The position numbers were made by a program, and so were the translations under genes. Of a stretch of 64,000 bases of DNA, positions 37,401 to 45,754 are shown piece after piece. This stretch comes from Alentia gelatinosa (lineage: Eukaryota; Annelida; Polychaeta; Phyllodocida; Polynoidae): assembly GCA_950022655.1 (NCBI GenBank), contig OX465588.1, forward strand, positions 23,608,527 to 23,672,526, read 5' to 3'. The notes beneath the pieces were generated by a model. The model was not told the origin of the DNA. It saw only the letters and a list, made by a program, of their open reading frames with translations, and did no database searches. The first letter of the stretch is position 1. Every line of letters begins with the position of its first letter.

Positions 37401-40400
37401 CAGCTGGTAGGTCGTTCAATAAAACTACAAATAGTGGCATGAATACAATGATGAAAGATGAACTCTAGTATTGTTTCTAATGGACAACAACAGCAACAAG
37501 AAAATAGTTTTGCTATGCTTCACCTTTAACTTCAATAGCATCCAGTGTGATTCGCAATGATATACTCGCATGATGATGTTATGAATAATTGTAATACGTG
37601 GCTATCTATGTGGCAGCTACCGCTCAAGTGAGCTCGATGTTGTCATCGGCTGACGTCACGAATCTGTTTGTTCGATTGAGACATTGTTGACAGCAGCGTA
37701 AAAAAAAATTAAAAAAAGATGTTATGAATAATGATGGATTAACTGAAAGTATCTAATCTGACGGTCTCTATTTCAGTTTGAAGAGGATGGGCAGCCAGGT
37801 GTTGTCCTTACTCTATACTCCACCATACTCTCCAGGACCATCGACAAGTAAGGAGCCATGTGTAACTAGTGACATGTTAGACGCATCATATAAGAACTTA
37901 CATTATATCATCGTGAAGTTACAATATAAGTTATGATAGGATATGTCTTGTAAGACCGGCGATGCCACCATCCAGTCGAATTATCACTGTTACAGAATTG
38001 TCTTGAACAACAGTGTCTCATAGTTACTAGGATTAATTCGCAATTGTCTACAATTGCTCAGCAAAGTAGTTGGGTTCTGAAAAAAGTGTATACTTTATTT
38101 TAATCAGCTTATATCTGAAATCGGTAGCCAATAGTCTACTGAGGCCTATATTATTATGGAGTTGTCCGGAGGGAGTAAGGCATGGTATGCAGAAGTCTGA
38201 ACATCTGCAGACTTGTCCTTTTTCGTCAGCAACGCTAGGCTCTGGTCGTGCATTCACTCTGCATCAACGCTATATTGTTTGTTACCGTCTATCCACATTC
38301 CCATCGACTATAGTGCATTTATATACAATATTGGCTGGTTTCAGATACAAGCGGTTGTATACTTTGAGGAGTTGACACTTAGTAATATCTGAGTGCATGC
38401 GAGTATATTGTGCAGAGTCAACTCCGAGGAGCATATAATCTGAAACCAATCTATATTGTATTCATCATCCACCTTTTCCTGACAAGTGGCATACCAGTAT
38501 TAGTTCTATCGTAAAACTGGATGAGGTTTAATCTTGTCCACCGTATTCCACAACTGGAGTTTGGCAAAGTGACTTCATGAGGCGAAGCCGAGTGAAGTCC
38601 GGAGCCAAAACTTCAGGAGTGGAATGCGGTGGCCAAGATTAAAACGAATCAGGTTTTGATTTTATCGTACCCTATCTCCTCAATTTTGGAATATTACGTG
38701 ATAACAATGCTGTATGCCACTAGTGACATATAAAACTCTGTATGCCAGTCAGCGTGGCATACGGAAACCCAATGTTAAGCCTATGGGATTTTATATTAGG
38801 GGTAGGATAAATTTAGGTATGCACTCTTTTTTATATGCACTTTTTTTCGGTATGATCCGGCTTTTAAAGCCTGGAGCATACAACTTATCTATATGCTCCG
38901 GGTATGTAGGTACACTCTCCTATGTGTTTTCGAGGGACACTTTGTATTAGGTGGATATATCTGTATGCTCTGGGTATGTAGATACACACTCCCTATGTGT
39001 TTTTGATGGACACTTTGTATTAGGTGGATATATCTGTATGCTCTGGGTATGTAGATACACACTCCCTATGTGTTTTTGATGGACACTTTGTATTAGGTGG
39101 ATATATCTGTATGATCTGGGTATGTAGGTACACACACCCTATGTGTTTTCTATGGGCACTTTGTATTAGGTGGATATATCTATATGCTCTGGGTATGTAG
39201 ATACACACTCCCTATGTGTTTTCTATGGACACTTTGTATTAGGTGGATATATCTGTATGCTCCGAGTATGTAGATACACACTCCTATGTGTTTTCAATTG
39301 ACACTTTGTATTAGGTGGATATATCTGTATGCTCTGGGTATGCAGATACACACTCCCTATGTGTTTTCGCTGGACACTTTGAATTAGGTGGATATATCTA
39401 TATGCTCTGGGTATGTAGATGCACACTCCCTATGTGTTTTCTATGGACACTTTTTAGTAAGTGGATAATGAATAACACGATGCCGTGGCTGGTGTTGACA
39501 GGGTGCGGGCTGACATGGACGAGTCCGAGGGGCGGCTGATGGGGCAGCACGGTTACTGCACACAGGAGCTGGTGAACCTCATACTGTCAGGACAGGCAGC
39601 CTCCAACACCTTCAACGACTACATGCTGCTGGATGGCATGAAGCTCCGCGGCCTCAGCAAGCGCTCCAACATCGGCTTCCTCTCCCTGTTTGAGCACTAC
39701 AAGTCTTGTGAGGTGAGTGCGGATTATGAGAGTCATGGTTTCTGTCGCAGATGACAAAATTAAGGTAGATCAAAGTAGCTCAATGAATTAGATTTATGGG
39801 AGGTAACTTAATGCCACAACCCGATGACAACTTGTGCAGTGTTGCGTATTTTGTTTATGGTAGAATTCAGTCAACTCTTTCGATGAAGCTTCTTATGGTT
39901 AAAACAAGATAGGATCACTTAGCTTATAAATTGATCTCTATGTCTTTCTCTTCTTTTTTCCTTTGGGTGGTGGTTGGGGGGGGGGGGGGGGCAGTGAAGC
40001 ATTGGTATAGCAAGCTGTTTTGGTAAAAAAAAAAAAAAAAACTCATTCTGCATAGCATTGTGTCAAAAATGGTTTGAGTTGGTATACCTGAAAGTATAGG
40101 ATACCGCGCCATTCTTAAGAGAGTGTTCCACCAGACCGGCGATATGACATGAAAACGGTGCCGGTTATACCTCAAGTATGTTATACCTCAATTATAGGGA
40201 CCAGGGCAGTAGAGGAGGTCACAGAGATGAACCAGTGATGAACTGCCAAAACCTGATAAATTAGCTTTCACCAGTCACCCGCTAGTGGCCATCAGCGGTA
40301 ACTGGGCAGGTGTTTTGGACAATCCCGTTTTCAGGCCATAGTGCCGGCACGGTGGAGCATGGCCTTGTATTGTTTCTATCACGTACTGACATATACCGCC

Positions 40401-41996
40401 TTGTCCCGCGTCTTGCAGGTGGGCACCTACTTTAAGACACCTAAGTACCCGATCTGGGTGGTGTGCAGTGAGAGTCACTTCTCAGTGTTGTTCTGTACAC
40501 GGAAGGAACTGATGAGTGACTGGCGAGTTGAACGTCGCTTTGACCTACATTACTATGACGGGCTGGCCAACCAGGATGAGCCCATTCGACTTACTGTCGG
40601 TGAGTCACTCGTACTTGTCTTAATATGTAATGATGCCAGTCTTTAGGTTGTTTCATGTCGTTCTCCTTTTTTTCTCAGCTGAGAATAAAATTTTGTAATA
40701 GAGATATATGTGCTCATACAAAGTATTGTGTATCACACTTTTTGGAAAAAGACATGTGCAGTAGAATCCCGCCTAACGGACACCCCGCGTCAGTGGACAC
40801 CCCGCGTTCACGGACACCTCTGGTCGGAACGGTTTCATCTGTTAGATGTTTATTTTAGCCTCGCGTAAACAAACACCCCGCGTATGCGGACACTGTGGCC
40901 CGGAAGCGATGGTGCCCGCCTACGCGGGGTTCTACTGTACTTTATAGTATGTTATAGTATACTCAGTCCTCCTGGCCCGTAAGCAATCCCCCTGTATGCT
41001 TCAAGGGCATCCAATCGCAGTTTTTAGATTTTTTGTTATTGGAATCGATCGGAACCCCAGCTTCACCTGTGATGGGCCTCCACGTGAGGCGGCTCAGCTG
41101 ACAGTGCGCTGGACTGCAGATCGGCTCAGCCATACCTGTTTGTCTGTAATCCTCATCTCATAGATGGTCTTTTTTATCTTTGTATATATGTTACTGACTA
41201 AACAAGGACGAACGCCCAAGGCCCGGGTGGTTGTAATGCTTTTTTTCTGTGAAAGGAAATCGTCAACAAAAAACCAACTGCTCGCCTAGAGCGACTCTAG
41301 TGACTTAGACGGGCTTATAGAATATCCATATAAAGGTTTCTCTTGAATTTCAGTGACGTCCAACAAACATTATCGACCGCCATCTGACGAAGATCTTATA
41401 CCACCATTAGAACTTTGTATCCGCACCAAGTAAGTAAAGTGTTTTTTTATAAGATATGTACATTCAACATCAAACTTCATATCATCTGTTCAGGTGTTAA
41501 ACTAAATTTACGACCATTAAATATCATAACTTGATAAAATTGCTCTTGGGGATTTGCTCAGGGCATTATGTCACTTACTTGAGATCCATTGGTGTATATG
41601 ATACTATCGTAAAACTGGATGAGTTTTAATCTTGACCACCATATGCCACGACTGGAGTTTGGCATAGTGACTTCATGAGGCGAAGCCGAGTGAAGTCCGG
41701 AGTCAAAACTCCAGGAGTGGCATGCGGTGGCCAAGATTAAAACGAATCAGGTTTTGATTTTATCCTACCCTGTCTCCTCGATTTTGGAATATTACGTGAT
41801 AAAAATTGTGTATGCCACTAGTGGCATATAAAACTCTGTATGCTAGTCAGCGGGAACTCAATGTTAAGCTTATGGGATTTTATATTAGGGGTAGGATGCA
41901 GGAGACATTCAGACTATTTGTAATTATCCACATCATGTTACTTTCAGATGGGCAGAGGCGGAGATTGACTGGAATGGAACCGAGCCATTACTCTAA
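17741..41996 (+). CDS. MINDY4: MINDY4, K48-specific deubiquitinase of the MINDY family (FAM188B)
   Basis: Fifteen coding exons: 17741-17803, 19413-19532, 22558-22843, 27581-27750, 28317-29009, 29568-29684, 35212-35312, 36421-36519, 37053-37116, 37341-37406, 37777-37847, 39502-39712, 40419-40599, 41354-41429, 41948-41996. Phases are consistent and give about 788 aa (human 757). MINDY enzymes are cysteine proteases that trim K48-linked polyubiquitin. The N-terminus [21 protein letters not shown] matches human MINDY4 and looks like a LisH-type helix. Exons 3-5 encode a disordered Ser/Arg/Pro-rich linker. The catalytic domain starts in exon 6 (SFNDEW, YGIVQKK); exon 7 gives [11 protein letters not shown] with catalytic Cys about residue 487. 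Exon 12 gives [12 protein letters not shown] and [10 protein letters not shown]; exon 13 gives [10 protein letters not shown] with the likely catalytic His about 707. The Met at 17741 is preferred to an upstream in-frame ATG at 17639 because homologues start there. The exon 3 end is the least certain junction. Confidence 0.95.
18687..18750 (+). repeat. tRNA-derived SINE head or tRNA pseudogene
   Basis: AGTAGCTCACTCGGTAGCGC resembles a tRNA D-arm/A box, and TCTGGGTTAGAGTC about 28 nt later resembles a degenerate T-arm/B box. Stems do not pair well enough for a functional tRNA. It lies in MINDY4 intron 1. Confidence 0.5.
19058..19159. repeat. GC-rich fold-back element
   Basis: GGATGAACCGGCCCC at 19058-19072 is mirrored by GGGGCTGGTTCATCC at 19145-19159. 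The whole 102 bp is strongly GC-rich inside an AT-rich intron (MINDY4 intron 1), with a second inner palindrome around GGTACC. It is probably a MITE; a G-rich run precedes it. Confidence 0.7.
20839..21020. mobile_element. MITE with 31-bp terminal inverted repeats
   Basis: The 31-bp arm at 20839-20869 (containing TACATGAAGACCCTTTTCTG) is matched in reverse complement by 20990-21020 with about one mismatch. The 120-bp interior is non-coding. It lies in MINDY4 intron 2. Confidence 0.8.
21090..21690. repeat. Tandem repeat with a unit of about 190 bp, three units plus a partial fourth
   Basis: Units begin with CAATTGGCAGATTTTGTGTG (or a near match) at 21090, 21296, 21470 and 21662. Each carries AATCAAGATTTTGAAA, a CAGGCCTTAATAAACTATTT block and an ATTATGG/CCTAGG block in the same order. 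Units are diverged and have indels (spacing 206, 174 and 192 bp), so the array is old. Confidence 0.8.
22931..23109 (+). mobile_element. 151-bp insertion carrying a hammerhead ribozyme, with 14-bp target site duplication
   Basis: CAGAATACAGGTAA occurs at 22931-22944 and again at 23096-23109, flanking 151 bp (22945-23095). The insert carries a hammerhead-like core at its left end and about 100 nt of non-coding tail. Hammerhead motifs are characteristic of Penelope-like elements and retrozymes, so this is probably a severely truncated Penelope-like copy or a small ribozyme-bearing retroposon. It lies about 100 bp downstream of MINDY4 exon 3, sense to the gene. Confidence 0.65.
22951..22992 (+). 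ncRNA. Hammerhead ribozyme motif (Penelope-like / retrozyme type)
   Basis: All core elements can be placed in 42 nt: 5' stem I strand TAGCC, box CTGATGA, stem II AGGCC/GGCT with one bulged G, box GAAA, a minimal two-pair stem III (AC..GT) with cleavage predicted after GTA, and 3' stem I strand GGTTA pairing with TAGCC. The tiny stem III is the feature known from hammerheads of Penelope-like elements, which are thought to act best as dimers. The fold is drawn by eye and activity is not shown. Confidence 0.6.
25956..26104. mobile_element. Fold-back MITE with arms of about 65 bp
   Basis: The arm at 25956-26020 (including CCTAATTGGGACGGCTTATCG) is mirrored by 26039-26104 with few mismatches, separated by only about 18 bp that include GAGCTC. 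The result is one long hairpin. It lies in MINDY4 intron 3 and has no coding capacity. Confidence 0.85.
26863..27144. mobile_element. Fold-back transposon, family TTTTATCYYACCCC, diverged copy
   Basis: GGGATAAAAATAACTTGGTCC starts a hairpin whose other arm is GGGGACCAAGTTATTTTAATC at about 26962-26985. It is followed by TGATTTTATCTCAACCC and a tail ending GGGGTGAGATAAA (27132-27144). The same plan, hairpin then ATTTTATC and a tail with AACGTTAAGCCTATGG, is seen at 38507-38811 and 41605-41897. Confidence 0.65.
28136..28148. repeat. Poly-G tract
   Basis: Uninterrupted run of about 13 G, preceded by GGGGT, in MINDY4 intron 4 about 170 bp upstream of exon 5. Confidence 0.95.
30576..30600 (-). 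ncRNA. Hammerhead-like core in the 3' region of the Penelope-like element
   Basis: Reading the minus strand from 30600: CTGAAGA (core CUGANGA, position 7 is variable in hammerheads), then GTCC, loop GAACC, GGAT (stem II with one G-U pair), then GAAAC. Only stem I and the cleavage side are not clear by eye. The position, about 270 nt after the RT stop codon, fits the hammerheads reported in Penelope-like pseudo-LTRs. Confidence 0.5.
30873..33449 (-). CDS. Penelope-like reverse transcriptase with C-terminal GIY-YIG endonuclease
   Basis: One uninterrupted 858-codon ORF starting at a true ATG (33449). The N-terminal region contains [20 protein letters not shown], a conserved Penelope-like block. 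RT motifs follow: [18 protein letters not shown], motif [12 protein letters not shown], motif [19 protein letters not shown], and motif C as [10 protein letters not shown] near residue 480. A Cys-rich linker (CTNENCRYC) leads to the GIY-YIG domain from about residue 754 (LIYCITC...QYVGQT...RFQQHF). Such proteins copy their RNA at chromosomal nicks. Asn replaces the first Asp expected in the motif C DD pair (codon AAC at 32006-32004), so this copy is predicted to be catalytically impaired. It lies inside MINDY4 intron 6 and is unrelated to the host gene. Confidence 0.93.
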   Translation of the reverse strand: MGHYSGPPGSTVENRTQYDTQKLDHEHLQYTEPKLDGLPIQKELTVPIWSIPKVTQHLNLNQNNNPDFDLFSKDPELYSVLCCLESFNVKQANTVVNLSNRELTDKEVEVLAKGLNFCPTPGEPILGEKHEDLDRFHNNLRWKHHFFTQPNPFRAPELDTLVRRSKVFKPQKTSRAPPGSSALETFITLNEIDLLKSVTINPKNRNMTNVERNSLQHLVDDNHIVIKPADKGGAVVIMNTTDYIKEALSQLNDRKFYREVDRDLTGEHCAVVNSYLTMLHHKEELSGRLLKAVTTIKSKTAHFYLLPKIHKQKRPPPGRPIVSANSCATEKISALVDLILRPIVPKTQSYLKDTGHFLYKLSTLKGKIPSGALLCSLDVSALYTNIPNEDGRRAVGRWLARYRPSTRVQLNTPSNSSVLEMLRMVLELNNFEFNGRHYLQVGGTAMGTRVAPTFANLFMADFEDQFVYTYDKQPLIWVRFINDIFMIWQHGHDELNNFVEHLNGAHQSIKFTSEISESNVSFLDTLVTLEGSDLITTLYNKPTDANNYLHYNSAHPPHCRKGIPYGQFLRIRRICTKDNDFLTNALHKAFHFKARGYPPKLIADSLIRAYRKSRPDPSVWPPPTKREETDPPLVLVTTYHPTFNAVRKIVMGNWDILSRSAKTTSLHKQRVVVGLKRPPNIRDILIRAKVSYLEKWQGKNTLAISGAPSKTSNECTNENCRYCMALDTSGRITSSTSGREYSAKYNVCCQSSNLIYCITCKRCKKQYVGQTKRRLMDRFQQHFYRIQYNMVETDMGFHFNTDGHMGLSDVSIHIIDFIHRSPHSEVASTLRNRIERNWMFRLKTQIPFGLNLIDAPNY
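33413..34405 (-). CDS. Gag-like ORF1 of the Penelope-like element, 5' end probably missing
   Basis: The minus strand is open for 330 codons from 34405, directly against the poly(A) tract, to a stop at 33415-33413. No ATG occurs in the first part, so translation either needs a non-AUG start or the true start has been lost by 5' truncation. The N-terminal half looks globular and helical ([40 protein letters not shown]). The C-terminal half is Gly/Arg/Pro/Gln-rich, as in nucleic-acid-binding gag-like proteins. It ends 37 nt inside the RT ORF in another frame. I do not recognise a named domain. Most described Penelope-like elements have one main ORF, so an overlapping ORF1 is of interest. Confidence 0.7.
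   Translation of the reverse strand, partial: LIKTLPKITIVGNNNKNRNEASTSNQPEPSTNCTNSFFPLQDEEFEQATPPSLPLATATIWKQSKSCLMNAMRANIRADWLSSLNEDHLVCLWAAGKSDLPQYVIAEPLLMAEIARKRRSLAFDIQKTVSDYLNLKADSDRDQGNTLLTTTSDLAQSDLPALERAIEATCGMIGRAKAILIRELSLRKEALGNKQLSQDNWANIARVPNFLGGQLPNTQLASDIPTGPQPTRSPSRQGTNFGLFHARETRPPMNPTTRQGFGGPRSGRGQRPNPREGRGPRTGRRDRSQSQQQIRRQDAPSATAQPNHNLAGLDLSAREWAIIQALRDPQ
34409..34442. repeat. Poly(A) tract (plus strand) next to the right-hand target duplication
   Basis: An uninterrupted run of 34 A lies between the end of the retroelement-derived sequence (GATTAATC) and the right target site copy, separated from the latter by only TT. No AATAAA is seen shortly upstream on the plus strand. 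Confidence 0.95.
36068..36180. repeat. Short dispersed repeat (GATGCTACCTTGAATGACAG type)
   Basis: GATGCTACCTTGAATGACAG is followed by GAACTGTCCCTAACCATCGT and an internal duplication of CTAACCACCGTAACCATG. It matches 11117-11170. It lies in MINDY4 intron 7. Confidence 0.6.
38507..38811. mobile_element. Fold-back transposon, family TTTTATCYYACCCC, copy with near-identical sister at 41.6 kb
   Basis: A hairpin (arms TTTAATCTTGTCCACCG and CGGTGGCCAAGATTAAA, inner arms GGAGTTTGGC / GCCAAAACTTC) encloses TTCATGAGGCGAAGCCGAG. It is followed by TTTTGATTTTATCGTACCC and a tail that ends GGGGTAGGATAAA (38799-38811). Non-coding, in MINDY4 intron 11. Confidence 0.8.
38878..39470. repeat. 73-bp minisatellite, about eight units, in MINDY4 intron 11
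   Basis: Units beginning GTGGATATATCTGTATGCTC start at 38951, 39024, 39097, 39170, 39243, 39315 and 39388, with a diverged unit before 38951 and a fragment at 39461. The spacing is 73 bp, with one unit of 72. Units are nearly identical, so the array is young or homogenised. Because 73 is not a multiple of three, long open frames on both strands here are by-products of the repeat. The array ends about 30 bp before the acceptor of MINDY4 exon 12 (39502). Confidence 0.95.
39976..40040. repeat. Poly-G tract followed by poly-A tract
   Basis: A run of 16 G (39976-39991) is followed 34 bp later by a run of about 15 A (40026-40040) in MINDY4 intron 12. Nothing else is recognisable nearby. Confidence 0.9.
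40759..40937. mobile_element. Pogo/Tigger-like MITE, copy 2 (internally deleted)
   Basis: CAGTAGAATCCCGCCTAACG at 40759 is mirrored by TACGCGGGGTTCTACTG ending at 40937. TA follows on the right; the left flank is TG, probably a mutated TA. Internal CCCCGCGTNNNCGGACAC repeats match copy 1 at 11551-12055, but this copy is only 179 bp. It lies in MINDY4 intron 13. Confidence 0.8.
41090..41140 (+). repeat. tRNA-Cys-like 5' half (possible SINE fragment)
   Basis: GGCTCAGCTGACAGTGCGC resembles a tRNA D-arm with A box, and GGACTGCAGATC that follows is the anticodon arm expected for tRNA-Cys (GCA). The T-arm half is not tRNA-like. It is therefore read as a tRNA-derived repeat piece, in MINDY4 intron 13. 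Confidence 0.35.
41605..41897. mobile_element. Fold-back transposon, family TTTTATCYYACCCC, second close copy
   Basis: Closely similar over its whole length to 38507-38811, same orientation, with the same hairpin and the tail ending GGGGTAGGAT (41888-41897). It lies in MINDY4 intron 14 and ends 50 bp before the last coding exon, so it occupies the region where the branch point and polypyrimidine tract of that intron would be expected to begin. Confidence 0.85.
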
Positions 41997-42292
41997 CCCG
42001 CGACGTGAATCTGCCTGACTACGGACGTGGGCCGCGGCTGGCCTCCATGCTGACCCGCAGGCCTTCACACTGACCCTGCTTGACCAACTTAGTGATCCTG
42101 ACTTAGACTTCACTCTATGTCGTGTGCAGACGGGGCGGTTCAGGGGATACTGGATGGCGACCACAAATACACTTTCAGAGCTTGATCTTCCTTCCCAGGG
42201 CATATCTCCTCAGAGCGCGCTGGGGGGGGGGGGGGGGGGCACTTTGAAACAAAAATACTTTAAGGGAGTGCCCTATGGTGGCTGTAATATAT

Positions 42293-42403
42293 AGAGACAT
42301 AGTGAGTGTGACTGAATGGAATCTGTTCAGAGATATTTTGATCAGTATTTCTGGCCGAAATATCGAGGAACAGATGGAATTTAGTCACACTCACTGTGTC
42401 TCT
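42293..42403. mobile_element. Palindromic MITE with 36-bp arms
   Basis: AGAGACATAGTGAGTGTGAC at 42293 starts a 36-bp arm that is mirrored at 42368-42403 with two or three mismatches. A 39-bp loop separates the arms and TATATA-rich sequence flanks both ends. It lies just after MINDY4, probably in its 3' UTR. Confidence 0.85.
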
Positions 42404-42621
42404 TTATTATTATATACCTAGAAATCATTACAAATGCCATTCTACAACTCATTAAATAGTAGAAGGAGTGGTCACATGGTACAGAGGGAGGTATGGATAT
42501 TCTTTCGTCACTCAGTGACGAATGGCTATTGTACTACTGGTCAGTAATAGTGAGACATTCGCCTATAGGTATATAGTAATGTTTAAGTAGACAAAACAGT
42601 TTTTAAGAGGAAGACTGTATT

Positions 42622-42655
42622 TGTGGTTTCGAATCTTACTGAATCTCATCAGGTA
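42622..42655 (-). ncRNA. Hammerhead-like motif downstream of MINDY4
   Basis: On the minus strand CTGATGA is followed by a 15-nt stem-loop (GATTC / GATTC, one mismatch in five pairs) and then GAAAC. The two conserved core boxes are intact. Stem I was not convincing by eye. No RT ORF adjoins it, so it may be the remnant of another Penelope-like copy. Confidence 0.4.
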
Positions 42656-45566
42656 CATCATCCCAGCCCTCTGGCTTTTTTTTCGAGCCATGGTTCAATG
42701 AACCACGAGAGAAAGAATTAACACATTGGACTTTACTTGAACCCAACTTGACTTACGATATGAACTTGTCCAGTGAATATGTGTTGACCTTGGAGACATA
42801 TGAAGGCCCGCTGCATCAACCAATACACAGGTGTGAAGAAAGACTGGTGCCTGTGGTTGGTGTCTGCAAGAGACTTGGTGTCTCAGCCTTATTGCCTACA
42901 TGATATTTGTATTTGTTGGCCATGCATGCTCCTGGTATCTGCATTCCATCGCTGACTAGTATCAGTGGCTGGTGTCTGCATGACGTCCATACCTAGTGCC
43001 TGTGCCTAGTGGTCATGTCAGTAGTCTTGTGCCTGGTATGTCTGTCTCGGTCACGAGTCGCTCCTGGAGAATTGGGTGTAGAAAGTTATTGTGATTTTTG
43101 TCTGCGGATTACACATCAACATTTCAGGGTCTGTCCTAACAGGAGTTATATACATGTGCGTTTAACTGCTACAACCAGCCGTCCATCAGTGTAGCCTATC
43201 TGAAAGTTGTAATAATGTGATCCATTAAAGGTGTGTCGCATGAATGCTGGCCTCCTCATCTTGCAGGGCTGGCTAATACTTCAAGTGATACTTTCAGTGT
43301 TATTCACCGATTTGCAGAAAGCGACTAGTACATTCTGGGACAGTCAGCCGAAACCTGGACTTGTGAAGAAGGCCATTCTCTGAGCAGCTGAAGGCATGAA
43401 CGATCATCATAATCCGCCATGTTTTAATTTATATTTTGGCAGATCTGAAGCAAATGCGGTTTTACCTTTTTTTTTATTGCTCAACTGTATCGGTTGGGAA
43501 TAGAAGTCTACTTCGCCTCGTCATTTAAATCTACATTTTTAAGAAAAATACTTTAAAGAATTCAAAGGGTAATGCAGAACTATATAATAGTTGAGATGAT
43601 ATTGATTGTAGCCGGGGAACGCGGGATGCTACAGAAAAAAATATTGAAAATCCTTTGTCTCTAATATGACTGCTCTCATTTTTAACATCTTTATCCTTTA
43701 TTTCCACATTGATCTTTTTGTACATTTGGCTTCAGTATAAGTACACGGATGTTCCGCTCTGATGTATTTTGGTTTTCCTCAACCTAGAAATTTTACGTTT
43801 CCCTGTAGGTTTTATATAATCTGCATCATTTTGGAAAAAAATATATGGAAGTGTTAATGTTATTAAGTCCACCCTGAAGGTAATAGTACAGTAATTGGTA
43901 TTATTGGACTGTCCAAAGGACAAGTCCAGAATGACAGCTGAAATGTGAAATGAATATAGGTATTGTCTCTTGAGTAAGCATGTATATTGAGCAAAACTGA
44001 AATTCTACTAATCAGTTGGTGATATTGCTACTTGCCACTACGTCATTAACGCACCCTCCACGAGTACAAAGGGGGCGAGTTAACAGTGGCAAAACTTAGG
44101 ATATATGTAAATCAAATTTTTTTAAACCAGATACTTGAGGCATTATCAATATACATATGATTATGTATTGTGTATGGTCAGGTAACAAAATATGAAATTT
44201 TCTTTATTTTAAAATTTGACCATCTATAATATATAATATTAATATGCTTAGCTATATGTGTTTTGCTCTTTACAAGAAAAGCTTTAATAATGGTACTCAT
44301 TCTAAGCTACATTTTACGCCTATGAAAACATATCACCCATGTTTCTATTGTCAACAAAGCCAAAGCGGTCTTAGAAGAAATCATCGCATTATCGGTCCTC
44401 TGTGTGTATCTGTATGTATGACATGTTGGTCAATGCTGCTAAGAAGACCAATCGAAACGGGGGGGGGGGGGGGGGGGGGTTGTCTAGCTCAACAAACAGT
44501 CTGTGGTACTTTTATCACGTGGTTCATAACGCCACTTGTCGATAAGATAAGAGTACCTTCACTTTACATGATGTAGGCAATTATATTGTGTATTTGTTTG
44601 TATGAGATTAATCAGGATGTATTTATCCGAATTCAGTTTATTGTAGAACAAACTGATCATCGAAAACGTTAGTTCTCTATCGTCAGGTGGTAGGAGTAGG
44701 TAAATATCAGGTTATATCTAGGATCAGAATCCATATGATACAACAAGTTAGAATTGTGTGGAATTTGATAGGATACAAAATAGCCGTAAAACGGCTTTAG
44801 TGTCTGATTACTACGGATGTTATTTATTCTACACTTTAATATGCCTTTTTTAGAGGCCTATCGATTTCCCAAAACCATTTCGCAATATAGACTCCACAGT
44901 GTTAAAGTATTGCCCATGGAATTCGTACCTTTTAGAAAAAATCTGGGCAGTAATTTCAATGCCAACAATTTCGTAATATTCTTTTATTAATACAGAATAC
45001 ACTTTCTCGATTCCACGTATTTTATACTGATGATTCTTGTGATACGTTTCCGTCCGAACTGATTGTGATCATCGGCTATGTTTTACATAATGCACCATTT
45101 TTTTCATTTAAATTGTTAACGTGTATTTTACACACATTTTATTAGTGGATGCCACGTCTTTTTGTACCTGGCCTTAACGCCATGCAAGGGATGGAGGTTC
45201 CCTGTGCCTGTTTAGACTAATCACAACAAAGTGTTTTAGAAACTTAGTGTGAATGTCACTGGAAATAAAATCTTTTACTAAAATAAGTTTTGTCTTACTT
45301 CGTACGGATCCCCAAGTTAATAATGTGAGGAAAGATACTCCTGAATAACAAGAGCAAAGTGTACATTTTAAAATAGAATCATTGGCCTCTGAAGGCCAAA
45401 TTAGCAGGTGGACACATTTAAAACTCAATAGAAGAGACCAGTTACCCTCCCAAGTGTTCTGTGTATGGAATGCAATTAAACACTAACATTTTTAGAATCC
45501 AGAGTAGGCCCTATATATATCTACCTGGAGGCGATTTGAATTGGCAATCAGCAATGCCCCAACTAC

Positions 45567-45721
45567 TTATGAAAGGTAGGTTGGTTGCTTGATGGTGACA
45601 CCTTCATGGATGAGTGCACACAGGAACCGAGACCTATCTACATCTTCACTGACCATGTGCTCTAAAATGGTGGATAAATCTCTGTTCCTATATACACCAA
45701 CAACGTAGGTCAAACCAATAT
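45567..45721 (-). CDS. Exon-like open frame of unknown identity
   Basis: An acceptor-like TTTACTACAG precedes 51 codons (counting the stop) that have no low complexity and look protein-like: IGLTYVVGVYRNRDLSTILE, then HMVSEDVDRSRFLCALIHEG and a short tail before TAA at 45569-45567. The frame stays open upstream, but there it enters the dispersed repeat at 45755-46215. I do not recognise the protein, and no partner exon was found. It could be a terminal exon of an unseen gene, a retrocopy fragment or chance. Confidence 0.25.
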
Positions 45722-45754
45722 CTGTAGTAAATGATATTGCAAATAATTTTATAA

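Noticed and set aside
38947..39426. Several overlapping minus-strand frames with repeated [21 protein letters not shown] peptides
   Set aside because: By-product of the 73-bp tandem repeat, which is open in several frames; no start, domain or conservation.
44641..44700. Minus-strand CTGACGA box followed by a short near-palindrome, resembling a hammerhead
   Set aside because: The second core box (GAAA) is not in a usable place and stem II does not form; kept only as a possible decayed Penelope-like remnant.
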